A stretch of 64,000 nt of DNA. Source: Microvirga vignae. Its GTDB lineage: Bacteria > Pseudomonadota > Alphaproteobacteria > Rhizobiales > Beijerinckiaceae. Positions 45,170-54,008 of the stretch are shown here, in pieces; the first letter of the stretch is position 1, and each line of letters opens with the position of its first letter. The notes under the pieces were generated by a model, which did not search any database, was not told the DNA's origin, and saw only the letters and a list, made by a program, of their open reading frames with translations. A program made the position numbers and the translations under genes. The stretch is taken from contig NZ_LCYG01000057.1 of NCBI RefSeq assembly GCF_001017175.1, positions 1-64,000 of the forward strand, written 5' to 3'.

Positions 45170-45898
45170 CTAGTGGCCCGGGTGCAGCGCGTCGTTAAGG
45201 TAGATGCAGGTCAACACCGTGAAGACGTAGGCCTGCAGAGCGGCGACGAGGAACTCGAGCGCCATGAGAGCAACCGCCATGATGAGCGGCAGCGGAGCGA
45301 GGATCGCCAGAGCTCCACCGGCGCCCAGGAGCGCGACGACGAAGCCGCCGAAAACCTTCAATGCGATGTGGCCCGCAAGCATGTTCGCGAACAGTCGCAG
45401 GGACAGCGAAACCGGACGGGACAGGAACGAGATGACCTCGATGACCACGATGAAGGGCAGAAGCCAAGCCGGCACACCCGACGGCACGAAGAGGCCGAAG
45501 AAATGGGTACCGTGCTTCATAAGGCCGTAGATCACCACGGTGCCGATCACGAGGATGGCCAGCGCAAAGGTGACGATGATATGGCTCGTTACCGTGAAGA
45601 AGCCCGGGATCATGCCGAGCATGTTCGCCGTGAACACGAACATGAAAAGAGAGAAGACGAGAGGGAAGAACTTCATTCCCTCCTTGCCCGTGGCGTCCGT
45701 GAGGGTGCCCGCCACGAAGTCGTGCAGGATTTCCGCGATCGACTGGCCGCGGCCCGGAACGAGCGCCCGCTTGCGGGTCGCCAGCATGAAGCCGCCCACG
45801 ATCACGGCTGCAGCGCCGATCATGAACAACGACGAATTGGTGAAGTTGATAGCCGGAATGATGGGCTTGATCTGGAATTGTTCGATCGGGCTCGCCAT
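45170..45898 (-). CDS. atpB: ATP synthase F0 subunit a
   Basis: 242 aa with five or six spans. The essential arginine is in [20 protein letters not shown] (about residue 172), and the C-terminal Gln/Glu channel region [20 protein letters not shown] is present. Forms the proton half-channels against the c-ring. It lies 61 bp after atpI. Length is near normal (about 250). Confidence 0.97.
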   Translation of the reverse strand: MASPIEQFQIKPIIPAINFTNSSLFMIGAAAVIVGGFMLATRKRALVPGRGQSIAEILHDFVAGTLTDATGKEGMKFFPLVFSLFMFVFTANMLGMIPGFFTVTSHIIVTFALAILVIGTVVIYGLMKHGTHFFGLFVPSGVPAWLLPFIVVIEVISFLSRPVSLSLRLFANMLAGHIALKVFGGFVVALLGAGGALAILAPLPLIMAVALMALEFLVAALQAYVFTVLTCIYLNDALHPGH

Positions 45899-45959
45899 GA
45901 TCCGCTCTTAAATCTCGCTGTTGTCCACTGCCGTTCGGCGATCAAAATCGGGCTTTAGA

Positions 45960-46331
45960 TTACCGCTTCTCGTCATACTTGGCCCGATTGACCAGTCCGG
46001 CTGCCCGCAAGAGGTTGAGCATGCCGGCACAGAAGCCGAGTATGAGAAAAACGATCAGACCCCAAGGGGAAATCCCGGCGAAGTAATCGACGAGCCAACC
46101 GATGACCCCGCCTGCGGCGACTCCTGCGACAAACTCGGCCGAGAGCCTGAAGGCTTGGCCCATGGCGCGGGAATCGGACGTCTGGCGGCTGCGAGGTTCA
46201 GCCTCAGCCCGCTGTACGGATGCTTGAGAGATCCGTGCATCGAGAGATTTCAGCCTCGCCGAAAGGTTGGCATCGTCGGCACCATCCGGTTTCCGCTCAT
46301 TTTCATCGTTCCGCCCGGTAGGGTCCGCCAT
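45960..46331 (-). CDS. atpI: ATP synthase protein I (AtpI/AtpZ-like)
   Basis: 123 aa. A hydrophilic N-terminal half rich in Arg, Asp, Ser is followed by two spans (LSAEFVAGVAAGGVIGWLVD and WGLIVFLILGFCAGMLNLLR). The family helps c-ring assembly or Mg2+ supply. First gene of the F0 operon; a sigma70-type promoter lies 62-90 bp upstream. Confidence 0.92.
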   Translation of the reverse strand: MADPTGRNDENERKPDGADDANLSARLKSLDARISQASVQRAEAEPRSRQTSDSRAMGQAFRLSAEFVAGVAAGGVIGWLVDYFAGISPWGLIVFLILGFCAGMLNLLRAAGLVNRAKYDEKR

Positions 46332-46536
46332 TGCGATCTCCTAAAAGCGTTGCGGGAAAATGCCTGGAAGCCTGGCCCCGAAAGCCGGGCGCAACATATG
46401 AGCGGGGGTCCCCCCTGTCAAGGACCGTCTGAAAAGATCTAAGTGTTTGAAATTTCTACGATAAGGCCGTTTTTGGGCGCGCTTCGCCTAAAAGCGCACA
46501 CGTTTTTACGGCCGAAGCATGGCGGGGCTAAAAGCC
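46332..46536. other. Intergenic region smc / atpI
   Basis: No gene. It holds the atp promoter (46393-46421) and, nearer smc, complementary stretches (GGCCGT and ACGGCC, separated by about 40 bases, plus GCGCTT/AAGCGC) that may end the smc transcript. Confidence 0.45.
46393..46421 (-). promoter_or_regulatory. Sigma70-type promoter of the atp operon
   Basis: On the minus strand TTGACA (46416-46421) is followed by exactly 17 bp and TATGTT (46393-46398). The -35 matches the consensus fully and the -10 matches four of six. The predicted start is about 55 bp before atpI. Confidence 0.65.
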
Positions 46537-49500
46537 TTAGGCCACCTCAAGAATGCGCTCGGCACTCTGCAGATCGACCGACACCAGCTGCGAGACGCCG
46601 CGTTCGGCCATGGTGACGCCGAAGAGTCGGTCCATGCGGGCCATGGTGATCGGGTTATGGGTGATGACCACGAAACGGGTTTCCGTCTGGCGGGCCATCT
46701 CCTCCAGGAGATCGCAATAGCGCTCCACGTTCGCGTCATCGAGCGGGGCGTCGACCTCGTCCAGCACGCAGATCGGCGAGGGATTCGTGAGGAACACCGC
46801 GAAGATGAGGGCCGTGGCGGTGAGCGCCTGCTCGCCGCCCGAGAGCAGGGTCATGCTCTGGGGCTTCTTGCCAGGCGGACGGGCGAGGATTTCGAGGCCC
46901 GCTTCCAGCGGATCGTCCGAATCGACCAGGGTCAGCTCCGCCGTGCCGCCGCCGAAGAGGGTGGCGAAGAGGCGCTTGAAATGGGCGTTCACCACGTCGA
47001 AGGCAGCGAGCAGACGCTCACGGCCCTCGCGGTTGAGGCTGCCGATGGCCTGGCGCAGGCGTTTGATGGCTTCCACGAGGTCGTCGCGCTCGGTGGCGAT
47101 GCTCGTGTACTTGGTCTCGAGCTCGGTCAGCTCCTCGTCGGCGCGCAGGTTCACGGCACCGAGGCGCTCGCGGTCGGCCTTCAGAGAATGGAGCTTCGAT
47201 TCGATCTCGGAATGGGAAGGCAGCTCGGTCGCCTCTCGCAAGCCTGCCATCTCGATGAGGCCCGCCGGGGTCGTCTCGAGATTCTCCGCAATATTGCGGG
47301 TGATCTCGGCGAGACGCTGGACGGCGGCTTCATGGCGGGCCTGGGAGCCGGCGCGGGCCTCGCGCGCGGCGGCCAGAGCTTCGAGAGCGGCGCGGGCGGC
47401 ACGATCCGTCTCGGCAAGGCCCGTCTCGGCATCGGCGAGCCGATCGGCGGCCTCCTTGCGCCTGGCCTCGGCCTCCTCGACCTCGGCAATGAGGGCGCGG
47501 CGGCGCTGAAGATAGGTATCGGGAGCCTCCAGCAGGCGCTGGTGCTCGTCCTGGGCGCGCTCCAGGCGCTCGCCCAGATCCTCGTGGGCCTTGGCGGCGC
47601 GGGCGGCGCGCTCGGTCCAGAGGCGGATATCGGCGGCGATCGAATCCTGACGGCGGCGGCGAAGCTCGGCTTCGTGCATCAGGGATTGCACGGCGGCACG
47701 CGCCTCGGAGGCGGCGGCCCGGCGCTCCGCCACACGGGTGCGCTCTTCGAGCAGGCGGCTTTCGAGATCGGGCGCGGGAGCGAGTTCCTGCAGGGCGCCT
47801 TCCGCATCCTGCACGCGCTCAAGAGCCTCAGCCTCGCTCTCGGAGAGGCGGGTCAGGCCTTCCTGCAGGGCCGAGCGGCGCTGGCCGAGCTCGGCTTCCT
47901 TGCGCTCGGCGAGGGAGAGGCGGGTACGAGCCGCGTCCAGAGCCTGACGGGCCTGGCGCGCAGCCTCGATGGCCTGCATTTCGCGGGAAGCGGCCCGACG
48001 AACCGCTTCCAGAGCGGCTTCGGCCTCATGGCGCCGCTGCTCGGCCTGCTCGCGGGCTTCAGCGGCCTCACGTTCCAGGTCGCCCAGGCGGTTCTTCTCG
48101 GCGAGGCGGCGGGCCGCCGGGGAGGGGGCTTCCGCCGCCGTGGTGAAGCCGTCCCAGCGCCACAGGTCGCCTTCCTGCGAGACGAGGCGCTGACCGGGCT
48201 TCAGGAGGCCTCGCAGGCGCAGGCCATCGGCCTTGCTCACCACGCCGATCTGCTTGAGACGACGCTGTAGCTCCACGGGAGCCTTGGAGAGATCGGCGAG
48301 GGAGCGAACGCCGTCCGGCAGGGAAGGATCGCTCTCGCCTGCGCCGGTCATTTCCCAATGGTGCGGGGCGGACGGATTGGTGGAGGCTTCGAGGTCGTCG
48401 CCGAGAGCTGCGCCGAGCGCCGCCTCATAACCCTTCTCGACCGTGATCTGGTCGAGGGCCGGAGGCCAGAGGTCGCCGGTCGCGGAGGTGACGAGCTTCG
48501 CAAGCGTCAGCACCTCGGTCTCGAGCCGCTGGGCCTTGCGCTCGGCCTCGTTGAGGGGCTGGCGCAGGCGGTTCTCGGCCTCGCGGGCAGCAGCCAAAGC
48601 CTCGCGAGCTTCGATCACCGCCTCTTCGGATGCTTGCGCGGTTTCCTCGGCCAGCGCCGTTCCCTCGCGCAGGTCGTCGATGGGCAGACCGTCCTCGGGA
48701 GAGGCCGAAAGAGCCCCGATCTCGCGCTCCAGGCGCTCCTTTTCGGAGCGGAAGCGCGCAGCGCGCTCCATCTCCTCGCGCACCGAACGCTCAAGCGCCG
48801 CGCGGCGGGCATTGAGATCCGAGGTCTGGGCCTGAAGGGCGCTCAAGGCTGCCTCGGCCTCGGCCAACGCGGCTTCAGCAGCCTGGAGGCGCTCCTCGTT
48901 CTCTGCGCGGACATCGTCGGCACCGTCCGTGGTCTGGGCGATCTCGGCCGCTTCGACCTGCAGGCGCTCGATGGTGGCTTCCGCGTCCGCGCGCTGGGCA
49001 GCCTCGCGGGCGATGTCCCGGTTCAGATCGCCGATATGGCGCTCCAGCTCGACCACGCGTTCCTTGGAACGGCGCTCTTCCGATTCGAGCTCGTTGCGGG
49101 CATGGGTCAGGCGCTGCAGGGCCGCAGCGGCCTCGGCCTCGGCTTGACGAAGGGCGGGGATGCCGTGGGCCGCAACGGCCTGGGCGGTGGCGGCCCGGGT
49201 CTGCTCCTCGGTGAGGTCCGCGACCGCCTTGAGGTCTTCGGCCACCTGACGCTCGGCAGTGGCTGCCTGCTCCCGCGCATCGGCATAGCTGATGGCGTAC
49301 ATCAGCGCCTCGAGACGGCGGATTTCGGCAGAAAGGTTCTTATAACGGGAGGCTTGGCGACCCTGGCGCTTCAGGCTTTCGATCTGGCTCTCAAGTTCCC
49401 GGATCACGTCTTCGACACGCACCAGGTTGTCCTCGGCGGCCTTGAGGCGCAGCTCCGCCTCGTGGCGGCGGGCATGAAGGCCGGCGATGCCGGCGGCGTC

Positions 49501-50001
49501 TTCCAGGATGCGGCGGCGGGCCTGGGGCTTGGCCGAAATGATCTCGCTGATCTGGCCCTGGCGGACGAGGGCGGGCGAGCGCGCGCCGGTGGCGGCATCC
49601 GCGAACAGGATCTGCACGTCGCGGGCGCGCACTTCCTTGCCGTTCACCCGATAGGTGGAGCCCTCCTCGCGCTCGATTTTGCGCGAGATTTCAAGGAGAT
49701 CGGTGTCGTTGAAGGCGGCCGGCGCTGTGCGCTCCATGTTGTCGATGGTGAGCATCACCTCGGCCCAATTGCGGGCCGGGCGATTGCCGGAGCCGGAGAA
49801 GATAACGTCGTCCATCCCCGTGGCGCGCATGTTCTTATGGGAGTTCTCGCCCATCACCCAGCGCAAGGCTTCCACGAGGTTGGATTTGCCGCAGCCGTTC
49901 GGCCCGACCACGCCGGTAAGGCCCGGCTCGATCAGGAAGTCGGTCGGCTCGACGAAGGTCTTGAACCCCGCAATGCGAAGGCGCGTCAGCTTCATGGACA
50001 C
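46537..50001 (-). CDS. smc: Chromosome segregation protein SMC
   Basis: 1154 aa condensin ATPase. N-terminal Walker A is GVVGPNGCGKSNLVEALRWV (about residues 31-50). A long coiled coil runs both ways to the hinge (about 510-640; the YEAALGAALGDDLEAS segment). The C-terminal head has the signature LLSGGEQALTATAL and Walker B ICVLDEVDAPLDDANVERY. It organises and segregates the chromosome with ScpA/ScpB, which are not in this window. The strong Ala/Glu/Arg bias gives long spurious antisense frames. Downstream of the DsbA-like gene, 39 bp apart. Confidence 0.98.
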   Translation of the reverse strand: MSMKLTRLRIAGFKTFVEPTDFLIEPGLTGVVGPNGCGKSNLVEALRWVMGENSHKNMRATGMDDVIFSGSGNRPARNWAEVMLTIDNMERTAPAAFNDTDLLEISRKIEREEGSTYRVNGKEVRARDVQILFADAATGARSPALVRQGQISEIISAKPQARRRILEDAAGIAGLHARRHEAELRLKAAEDNLVRVEDVIRELESQIESLKRQGRQASRYKNLSAEIRRLEALMYAISYADAREQAATAERQVAEDLKAVADLTEEQTRAATAQAVAAHGIPALRQAEAEAAAALQRLTHARNELESEERRSKERVVELERHIGDLNRDIAREAAQRADAEATIERLQVEAAEIAQTTDGADDVRAENEERLQAAEAALAEAEAALSALQAQTSDLNARRAALERSVREEMERAARFRSEKERLEREIGALSASPEDGLPIDDLREGTALAEETAQASEEAVIEAREALAAAREAENRLRQPLNEAERKAQRLETEVLTLAKLVTSATGDLWPPALDQITVEKGYEAALGAALGDDLEASTNPSAPHHWEMTGAGESDPSLPDGVRSLADLSKAPVELQRRLKQIGVVSKADGLRLRGLLKPGQRLVSQEGDLWRWDGFTTAAEAPSPAARRLAEKNRLGDLEREAAEAREQAEQRRHEAEAALEAVRRAASREMQAIEAARQARQALDAARTRLSLAERKEAELGQRRSALQEGLTRLSESEAEALERVQDAEGALQELAPAPDLESRLLEERTRVAERRAAASEARAAVQSLMHEAELRRRRQDSIAADIRLWTERAARAAKAHEDLGERLERAQDEHQRLLEAPDTYLQRRRALIAEVEEAEARRKEAADRLADAETGLAETDRAARAALEALAAAREARAGSQARHEAAVQRLAEITRNIAENLETTPAGLIEMAGLREATELPSHSEIESKLHSLKADRERLGAVNLRADEELTELETKYTSIATERDDLVEAIKRLRQAIGSLNREGRERLLAAFDVVNAHFKRLFATLFGGGTAELTLVDSDDPLEAGLEILARPPGKKPQSMTLLSGGEQALTATALIFAVFLTNPSPICVLDEVDAPLDDANVERYCDLLEEMARQTETRFVVITHNPITMARMDRLFGVTMAERGVSQLVSVDLQSAERILEVA

Positions 50002-50040
50002 ACCTTCGCACCCCGCCCGTTAAGGGCAGGGGTAACGGGC

Positions 50041-50679
50041 TTACTCGCCCAGCAGAGGTTTGATGACCTTTTCAATCTCATCGATCGACAGGCTTCCCGG
50101 ATGACGCTGACCATTGATGAAGAAAGTCGGCGTGGAGTCTACGTTGAATTGCTCCATACCCCGGTTCTTCACCGCGTTGACTGCGTCATAAAGTTTCTGG
50201 TCCTTGAGGCAAGCGTCAAATTTTTCCTGTGAAAAACCGGCTTGGCGCATGAGCTGGCGCAGGGCGTCGAGCGGCTTATCCACAAAAGCCCAGTTCCGCT
50301 GCTGCTCGAAGAGCATGTCGGTGATGGGGTAATACTTGTCGCTCCCGTCGCAGCGGGCGAGCATGAACCCGGCGGTCGCCAGGGGATCGAGGGGGAATTC
50401 GCGCAGGACGAAACGGATTTTTCCCGTGTCGATGTAGCGCTTCTTCAGCTCCGGCCAGGTATTCTTGTGGAAATTGGCGCAGTGCGAGCAGGTGAGGGAA
50501 GCGTACTCGATGATCGTCACCTTGGCGTTTTCCGGGCCCAAGGCCACGTCCCCAAGGGGGCCCTGCACCGCCAGATCCTGAACGGCCACGTTCTGAGCCA
50601 TGGCCGGAAGGCTCGTGGCCAGGAAGGCCGTAACGGCTGCGGTTCCGAGAAGCTGAAGCGTCTGACGCCGGGTGATCAT
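50041..50679 (-). CDS. DsbA-family periplasmic thiol-disulfide protein
   Basis: 212 aa. The signal peptide starts MITRRQTLQLLGTAAVTAF, a twin-arginine-like motif before the hydrophobic core, with cleavage near PAMAQ. The thioredoxin-fold DsbA domain holds the active site EYASLTCSHCANFHKNTW (CSHC) and the cis-Pro loop VDSTPTFFINGQ. Resembles DsbA/BdbD-type (DSBA_2) proteins encoded next to smc in many alphaproteobacteria. ATG 50679 gives the signal peptide and has AGGAG upstream. Redox direction cannot be told from sequence. Confidence 0.92.
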   Translation of the reverse strand: MITRRQTLQLLGTAAVTAFLATSLPAMAQNVAVQDLAVQGPLGDVALGPENAKVTIIEYASLTCSHCANFHKNTWPELKKRYIDTGKIRFVLREFPLDPLATAGFMLARCDGSDKYYPITDMLFEQQRNWAFVDKPLDALRQLMRQAGFSQEKFDACLKDQKLYDAVNAVKNRGMEQFNVDSTPTFFINGQRHPGSLSIDEIEKVIKPLLGE

Positions 50680-50752
50680 GGTCGAGAGAACTCCTGAAGA
50701 GGTTTCGTTCTGCGGTAGAATGCCTTGGGCAGAGAGGCAAGCGCCTGCCATC

Positions 50753-51262
50753 TCACGCTTTCGTGCGTGAACCGGAGCTGACGATGGCTTGGCCCAGCCG
50801 GTCGAGGGCCGCTTTCAAGCCATCTTCCTCGATATCCTGAATGGCGGAGCTGACCTTCGCCTTGGCCTCCGTCGTGAGAGCCGGAGCGGGAGGCTTCTTC
50901 TTCTCGATCCGCCGCACGGGGCCTTGTTTCAGCACGATTTTCCCGATGCAGCGCCAGCCGTAATAAGTGTTCACCCGGTCGATGACGGTCGGGGCCATGT
51001 GCTGGAGTTCGAGCGCGAAGGCGCTTTCCACCCGTATCACGAGGGTCGCTGGCTCCGGCCTCGCCTCCGGGTCGGCATGGGGCGGCTTTCGTTTCCATTC
51101 GATCTTGAGCGGCTGGGTGAAGGCGGCGAGCCGCTCGCCCACGATATCGGGCCAGGTCATGATAATATCGGAGGTCGCAAAGCCTTGCGCCGCCAAACTC
51201 GGGGAGAGACAGGCGTCGAGAAACTCGGAAAGGGGGCGGGCGAGAGGCCTCGGCTGTCTCAT
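50753..51262 (-). CDS. DUF721/DciA-family protein
   Basis: 169 aa. The N-terminal DUF721 domain (about 1-115) shows LSEFLDACLSPSLAAQGFAT, then ITM-WPDIVGERLA-like DIIMTWPDIVGERLAAFTQP, and FALELQHMAPTVIDRVNTYY. DciA proteins act in loading the replicative helicase DnaB in bacteria without DnaC; whether this member does so is inferred. The C-terminal tail is Lys/Ala-rich. It stands between mutY (divergent) and the DsbA-like gene, the usual alphaproteobacterial order. Confidence 0.88.
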   Translation of the reverse strand: MRQPRPLARPLSEFLDACLSPSLAAQGFATSDIIMTWPDIVGERLAAFTQPLKIEWKRKPPHADPEARPEPATLVIRVESAFALELQHMAPTVIDRVNTYYGWRCIGKIVLKQGPVRRIEKKKPPAPALTTEAKAKVSSAIQDIEEDGLKAALDRLGQAIVSSGSRTKA

Positions 51263-51319
51263 GTTGAATGTCCAAAAGCCGCGTTGGAATATTCGGTGTA
51301 GATCGCTATTCCAAATCTC

Positions 51320-52456
51320 ATGTTAACGCCCGCCCTGAGCGCGACCAAGCCCGATCCGCAGGACCTGCTTGCCTGGTACGACCGTCACCGGCGCGAGTTG
51401 CCGTGGCGCGCCAAGCCCGGCGAGACGGCAAACCCTTACCGCGTCTGGCTCTCAGAGGTCATGCTGCAGCAGACGACGGTGGTGGCGGTCAAACCATTCT
51501 ACCTGAATTTCCTGGAGCGGTTCCCCAATGTGGAGGCGCTCGCCGAAGCTCCTTCAGATTCGGTCATGCAAGCCTGGGCGGGGCTCGGCTACTATTCCCG
51601 CGCCCGCAATCTCCATGCCTGTGCCAAGGCGGTTGTGGAAAAGCATGGCGGGCGGTTTCCCTCGACGGAGGCCGACCTTCTGACGCTTCCCGGCATCGGC
51701 GCTTATACGGCGGCAGCCGTGGCGGCGATTGCCTTCAACCGGAAGGCTGCGGCGGTGGACGGCAATGTGGAGCGGGTCATGTCCCGCCTCTTCATGGTCG
51801 AGGAGCCTCTGCCAAAGGCGAAGCCGCTCATCCGCTTGCTGACCAATGAGCTTGTGCCGGAAGACCGGCCCGGCGATTTCGCTCAAGGCCTCATGGATCT
51901 CGGCGCTACCATCTGCACGCCCAGGCGCCCGGCCTGTGCGCTCTGCCCCTGGATGAAACCCTGCCATGCCCGCGCCGCCGGTCTGCAGGAGACATTTCCG
52001 AAAAAGCAGAAGAAGGAGACGGGACAGTTGCGCAAGGGCGCGGCCTTCGTGGTGCTGCGCGCGGACGATACGATCCTGCTGCGCACCCGCCCGCCGACAG
52101 GATTGCTCGGCGGCATGGCCGAGCCGCCGACGAGCGAGTGGGAGCCGAATTACGAAGCGTCCCGCGCGGTGCTCGACGCACCCATCGAGGCACGCTGGCA
52201 GCGCCTCCCCGGTACGGTGCGCCATGTCTTCACCCATTTCCCGCTGGAGCTGACGGTGCTCTTCGCAAAGGTGCCGAAGGGCACGCCCGCACCCGACGAC
52301 ATGCGCTGGACACCGCGCCTCCAGCTGCACGAGGAAGCGCTTCCCGGTGCCATGAAGAAGGTGCTCGTGCATGCGCTGGGTGATCTGCCGGGAGCGAAGG
52401 CCAAGGGTTCAAACAACAGTTCAAACAACAAGGGTCCAAACAGGAAGCAGGCCTAA
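51320..52456 (+). CDS. mutY: A/G-specific adenine glycosylase
   Basis: 378 aa. Removes adenine mispaired with 8-oxoguanine. Catalytic Glu lies in WLSEVMLQQTTVVAVKPFY, the helix-hairpin-helix in LLTLPGIGAYTAAAVAAIAF, and the catalytic Asp in AAVDGNVERVMSR. The 4Fe-4S loop is complete (C-x6-C-x2-C-x5-C in ICTPRRPACALCPWMKPC). The C-terminal NUDIX-like recognition domain covers about 230-355. The last 25 residues are Asn/Lys-rich. Divergent from the DciA gene; its stop overlaps the DUF2798 gene stop. Confidence 0.97.
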   Translation: MLTPALSATKPDPQDLLAWYDRHRRELPWRAKPGETANPYRVWLSEVMLQQTTVVAVKPFYLNFLERFPNVEALAEAPSDSVMQAWAGLGYYSRARNLHACAKAVVEKHGGRFPSTEADLLTLPGIGAYTAAAVAAIAFNRKAAAVDGNVERVMSRLFMVEEPLPKAKPLIRLLTNELVPEDRPGDFAQGLMDLGATICTPRRPACALCPWMKPCHARAAGLQETFPKKQKKETGQLRKGAAFVVLRADDTILLRTRPPTGLLGGMAEPPTSEWEPNYEASRAVLDAPIEARWQRLPGTVRHVFTHFPLELTVLFAKVPKGTPAPDDMRWTPRLQLHEEALPGAMKKVLVHALGDLPGAKAKGSNNSSNNKGPNRKQA

Positions 52457-52737
52457 GGCTTCGGAGTTTCGACGATCACCGCCACGATCCGCCGGACTAG
52501 CGGCATCACGGCGAGAGCCGCAGGAAACGCAACCACGTAAGAGAGCCCCCAGGCCTGAATGACCTTCAACAGAACATCCGGCTGAAATCCCACCGCTCTC
52601 AAGGTGGCAATCGTCGAGACGATGCCCGACATGAGCAGCGAAAGCACCATCGGAAAGACGATGGAATGGGCTTTCGCAGGCAGCCTCCGAAAGCGGAGAC
52701 CCGAGGAGGACGAGGTCATCGACATCGGCTTGCTCAT
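52453..52737 (-). CDS. DUF2798 two-span membrane protein
   Basis: 94 aa with two spans (SIVFPMVLSLLMSGIVSTIA and LSYVVAFPAALAVMPLVRRI), the DUF2798 pattern. Function unknown. It overlaps the monooxygenase-like gene stop by 4 bp (ATGA), so both are translated from one mRNA, and converges with mutY with a 4-bp overlap. ATGs at codons 5 and 7 are alternative starts. Confidence 0.8.
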   Translation of the reverse strand: MSKPMSMTSSSSGLRFRRLPAKAHSIVFPMVLSLLMSGIVSTIATLRAVGFQPDVLLKVIQAWGLSYVVAFPAALAVMPLVRRIVAVIVETPKP

Positions 52738-53018
52738 GACATCCAGCTCCTCTCAATCGGCTTGATGCCGGCGACCATTTCTCTTGCGAAGAAGGCTTGC
52801 GTGTGCTGCAACTGCATGTGCCGATCGAGAGCTTCTGCGCTGGCAAAGTCTTCGATCAGCAGGAATGCGCTTTCATCGTCGAGGGCCTGGAATAAGATGA
52901 ATTCCCGGCAGCCTGCTTCCGCCTTCGTGGCGCGCTGCAGCTCGATGAGCGCGGCACGGGTGGCCGCTGCGAGCCCGGGCTTGGACTGGATGCGAACGAT
53001 TCGTCTGATGTTGGTCAT
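52734..53018 (-). CDS. ABM-domain (antibiotic biosynthesis monooxygenase-like) protein
   Basis: 94 aa, full length for the ABM ferredoxin-like fold. RIVRIQSKPGLAAATRAALI, then CREFILFQALDDESAFLLIE and AEALDRHMQLQHTQAFFARE match putative quinol monooxygenases such as YgiN. The His pair (RHMQLQH) is in the usual position. A catalytic role is not proven for most members. ATG 53018 with GGGAG upstream is preferred over the start at 53081. Divergent from a LysR gene, which probably regulates it. Confidence 0.88.
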   Translation of the reverse strand: MTNIRRIVRIQSKPGLAAATRAALIELQRATKAEAGCREFILFQALDDESAFLLIEDFASAEALDRHMQLQHTQAFFAREMVAGIKPIERSWMS

Positions 53019-53111
53019 GGGATGCTCCCTGAAGTGAGAGCCGCAGCTTGCATCGAGACCGAACTCTGCGAAATTCCCCAAGCTCTCCCATCAGCTGTGA
53101 AGGAATAGGGG

Positions 53112-54008
53112 ATGTTCGACTGGGATGACCTGCGCCATTTCGTGGCTCTGGCCGATACAGGGTCCCTGTCTGCCGCAGCACGGCGGCTTAGGGTCGAGCA
53201 TGCGACGGTGGCACGCAGGGTCGCGGCGCTTGAGGCTGCGGCGGGAGTCAAACTGGTCGATCGCAGGTCGGGGCGCTACGTCCTGACGGCGGAAGGGCGG
53301 CGGGTGGCAGATCATGCCCGCCGTATCGAGAGCGAGGCCCTCGCCCTGGAGCGAGCACTCCTTTCCAGACAATCCGATTTTGCGGCCGAGGTCTCGATCA
53401 GCGCACCGCCACAGATCGCCGTATCTTTGATCACGCCTCGCCTCGCGGAATTGAAGCAGGCCCACCCGCAGCTTCGTTTGCGGCTGCTGGGCGAGAGCCG
53501 CACCGTTTCACTCCCGCGCCGGGAGGCCGACATCGCCATTCGTCTCACACGCCCGAGCGATACCACGCTGATCGCCAGAAAGGCCGGGGTGATGGCCTAC
53601 AGTCTCTACGCTTCAAAGGAGTATATCGCCTCCAAGGCCGAGAAGGACTTCGAATTCATTGCCTTTGACGAAAGCCTCGACGAGTCGCCCCATCAGCTCT
53701 GGCTGAAGAAGCATGCAGGAGAACGCCCCATCGTCTTTCGCTCGAATGACCTCGCGATCCTGGCTGCGGCGGCGCAAGCACATATGGGCGTCGCCGTGCT
53801 TCCCTCCTTTGTGGCGGAGAGCGGCAACCTGCAAAGGATCGAGACGGAAGATCGGTTTCTCAAGCGCGATGTCTGGATCACCTATCATCAGGACATGCGC
53901 GACAACCCCGCCATTGCAACAACAGCCGCCTTTCTGGCCGGGTGCTTTCGGCAGGACAGATCAGCCGCCGACAAGCGCACGCTGATTGTGCTTGAACAAG
54001 GCTGCTAA
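53112..54008 (+). CDS. LysR-family regulator, divergent from the monooxygenase
   Basis: 298 aa. Winged helix at the start: WDDLRHFVALADTGSLSAAA, then VEHATVARRVAALEAAAGVK. The effector domain covers about 90-290 (LLGESRTVSLPRREADIAIR; HMGVAVLPSFVAESGNL). The arrangement, 93 bp from an oppositely oriented ABM/DUF2798 pair, is the classic LysR regulator-target layout, so control of that pair is inferred. Its 3' end overlaps the next LysR gene by 48 bp. Confidence 0.9.
   Translation: MFDWDDLRHFVALADTGSLSAAARRLRVEHATVARRVAALEAAAGVKLVDRRSGRYVLTAEGRRVADHARRIESEALALERALLSRQSDFAAEVSISAPPQIAVSLITPRLAELKQAHPQLRLRLLGESRTVSLPRREADIAIRLTRPSDTTLIARKAGVMAYSLYASKEYIASKAEKDFEFIAFDESLDESPHQLWLKKHAGERPIVFRSNDLAILAAAAQAHMGVAVLPSFVAESGNLQRIETEDRFLKRDVWITYHQDMRDNPAIATTAAFLAGCFRQDRSAADKRTLIVLEQGC

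Noticed and set aside
46519-48270. 583-codon frame antisense to smc
   Set aside because: Gly/Leu/Ala-rich artefact of the GC-rich coiled-coil codons of smc on the other strand.
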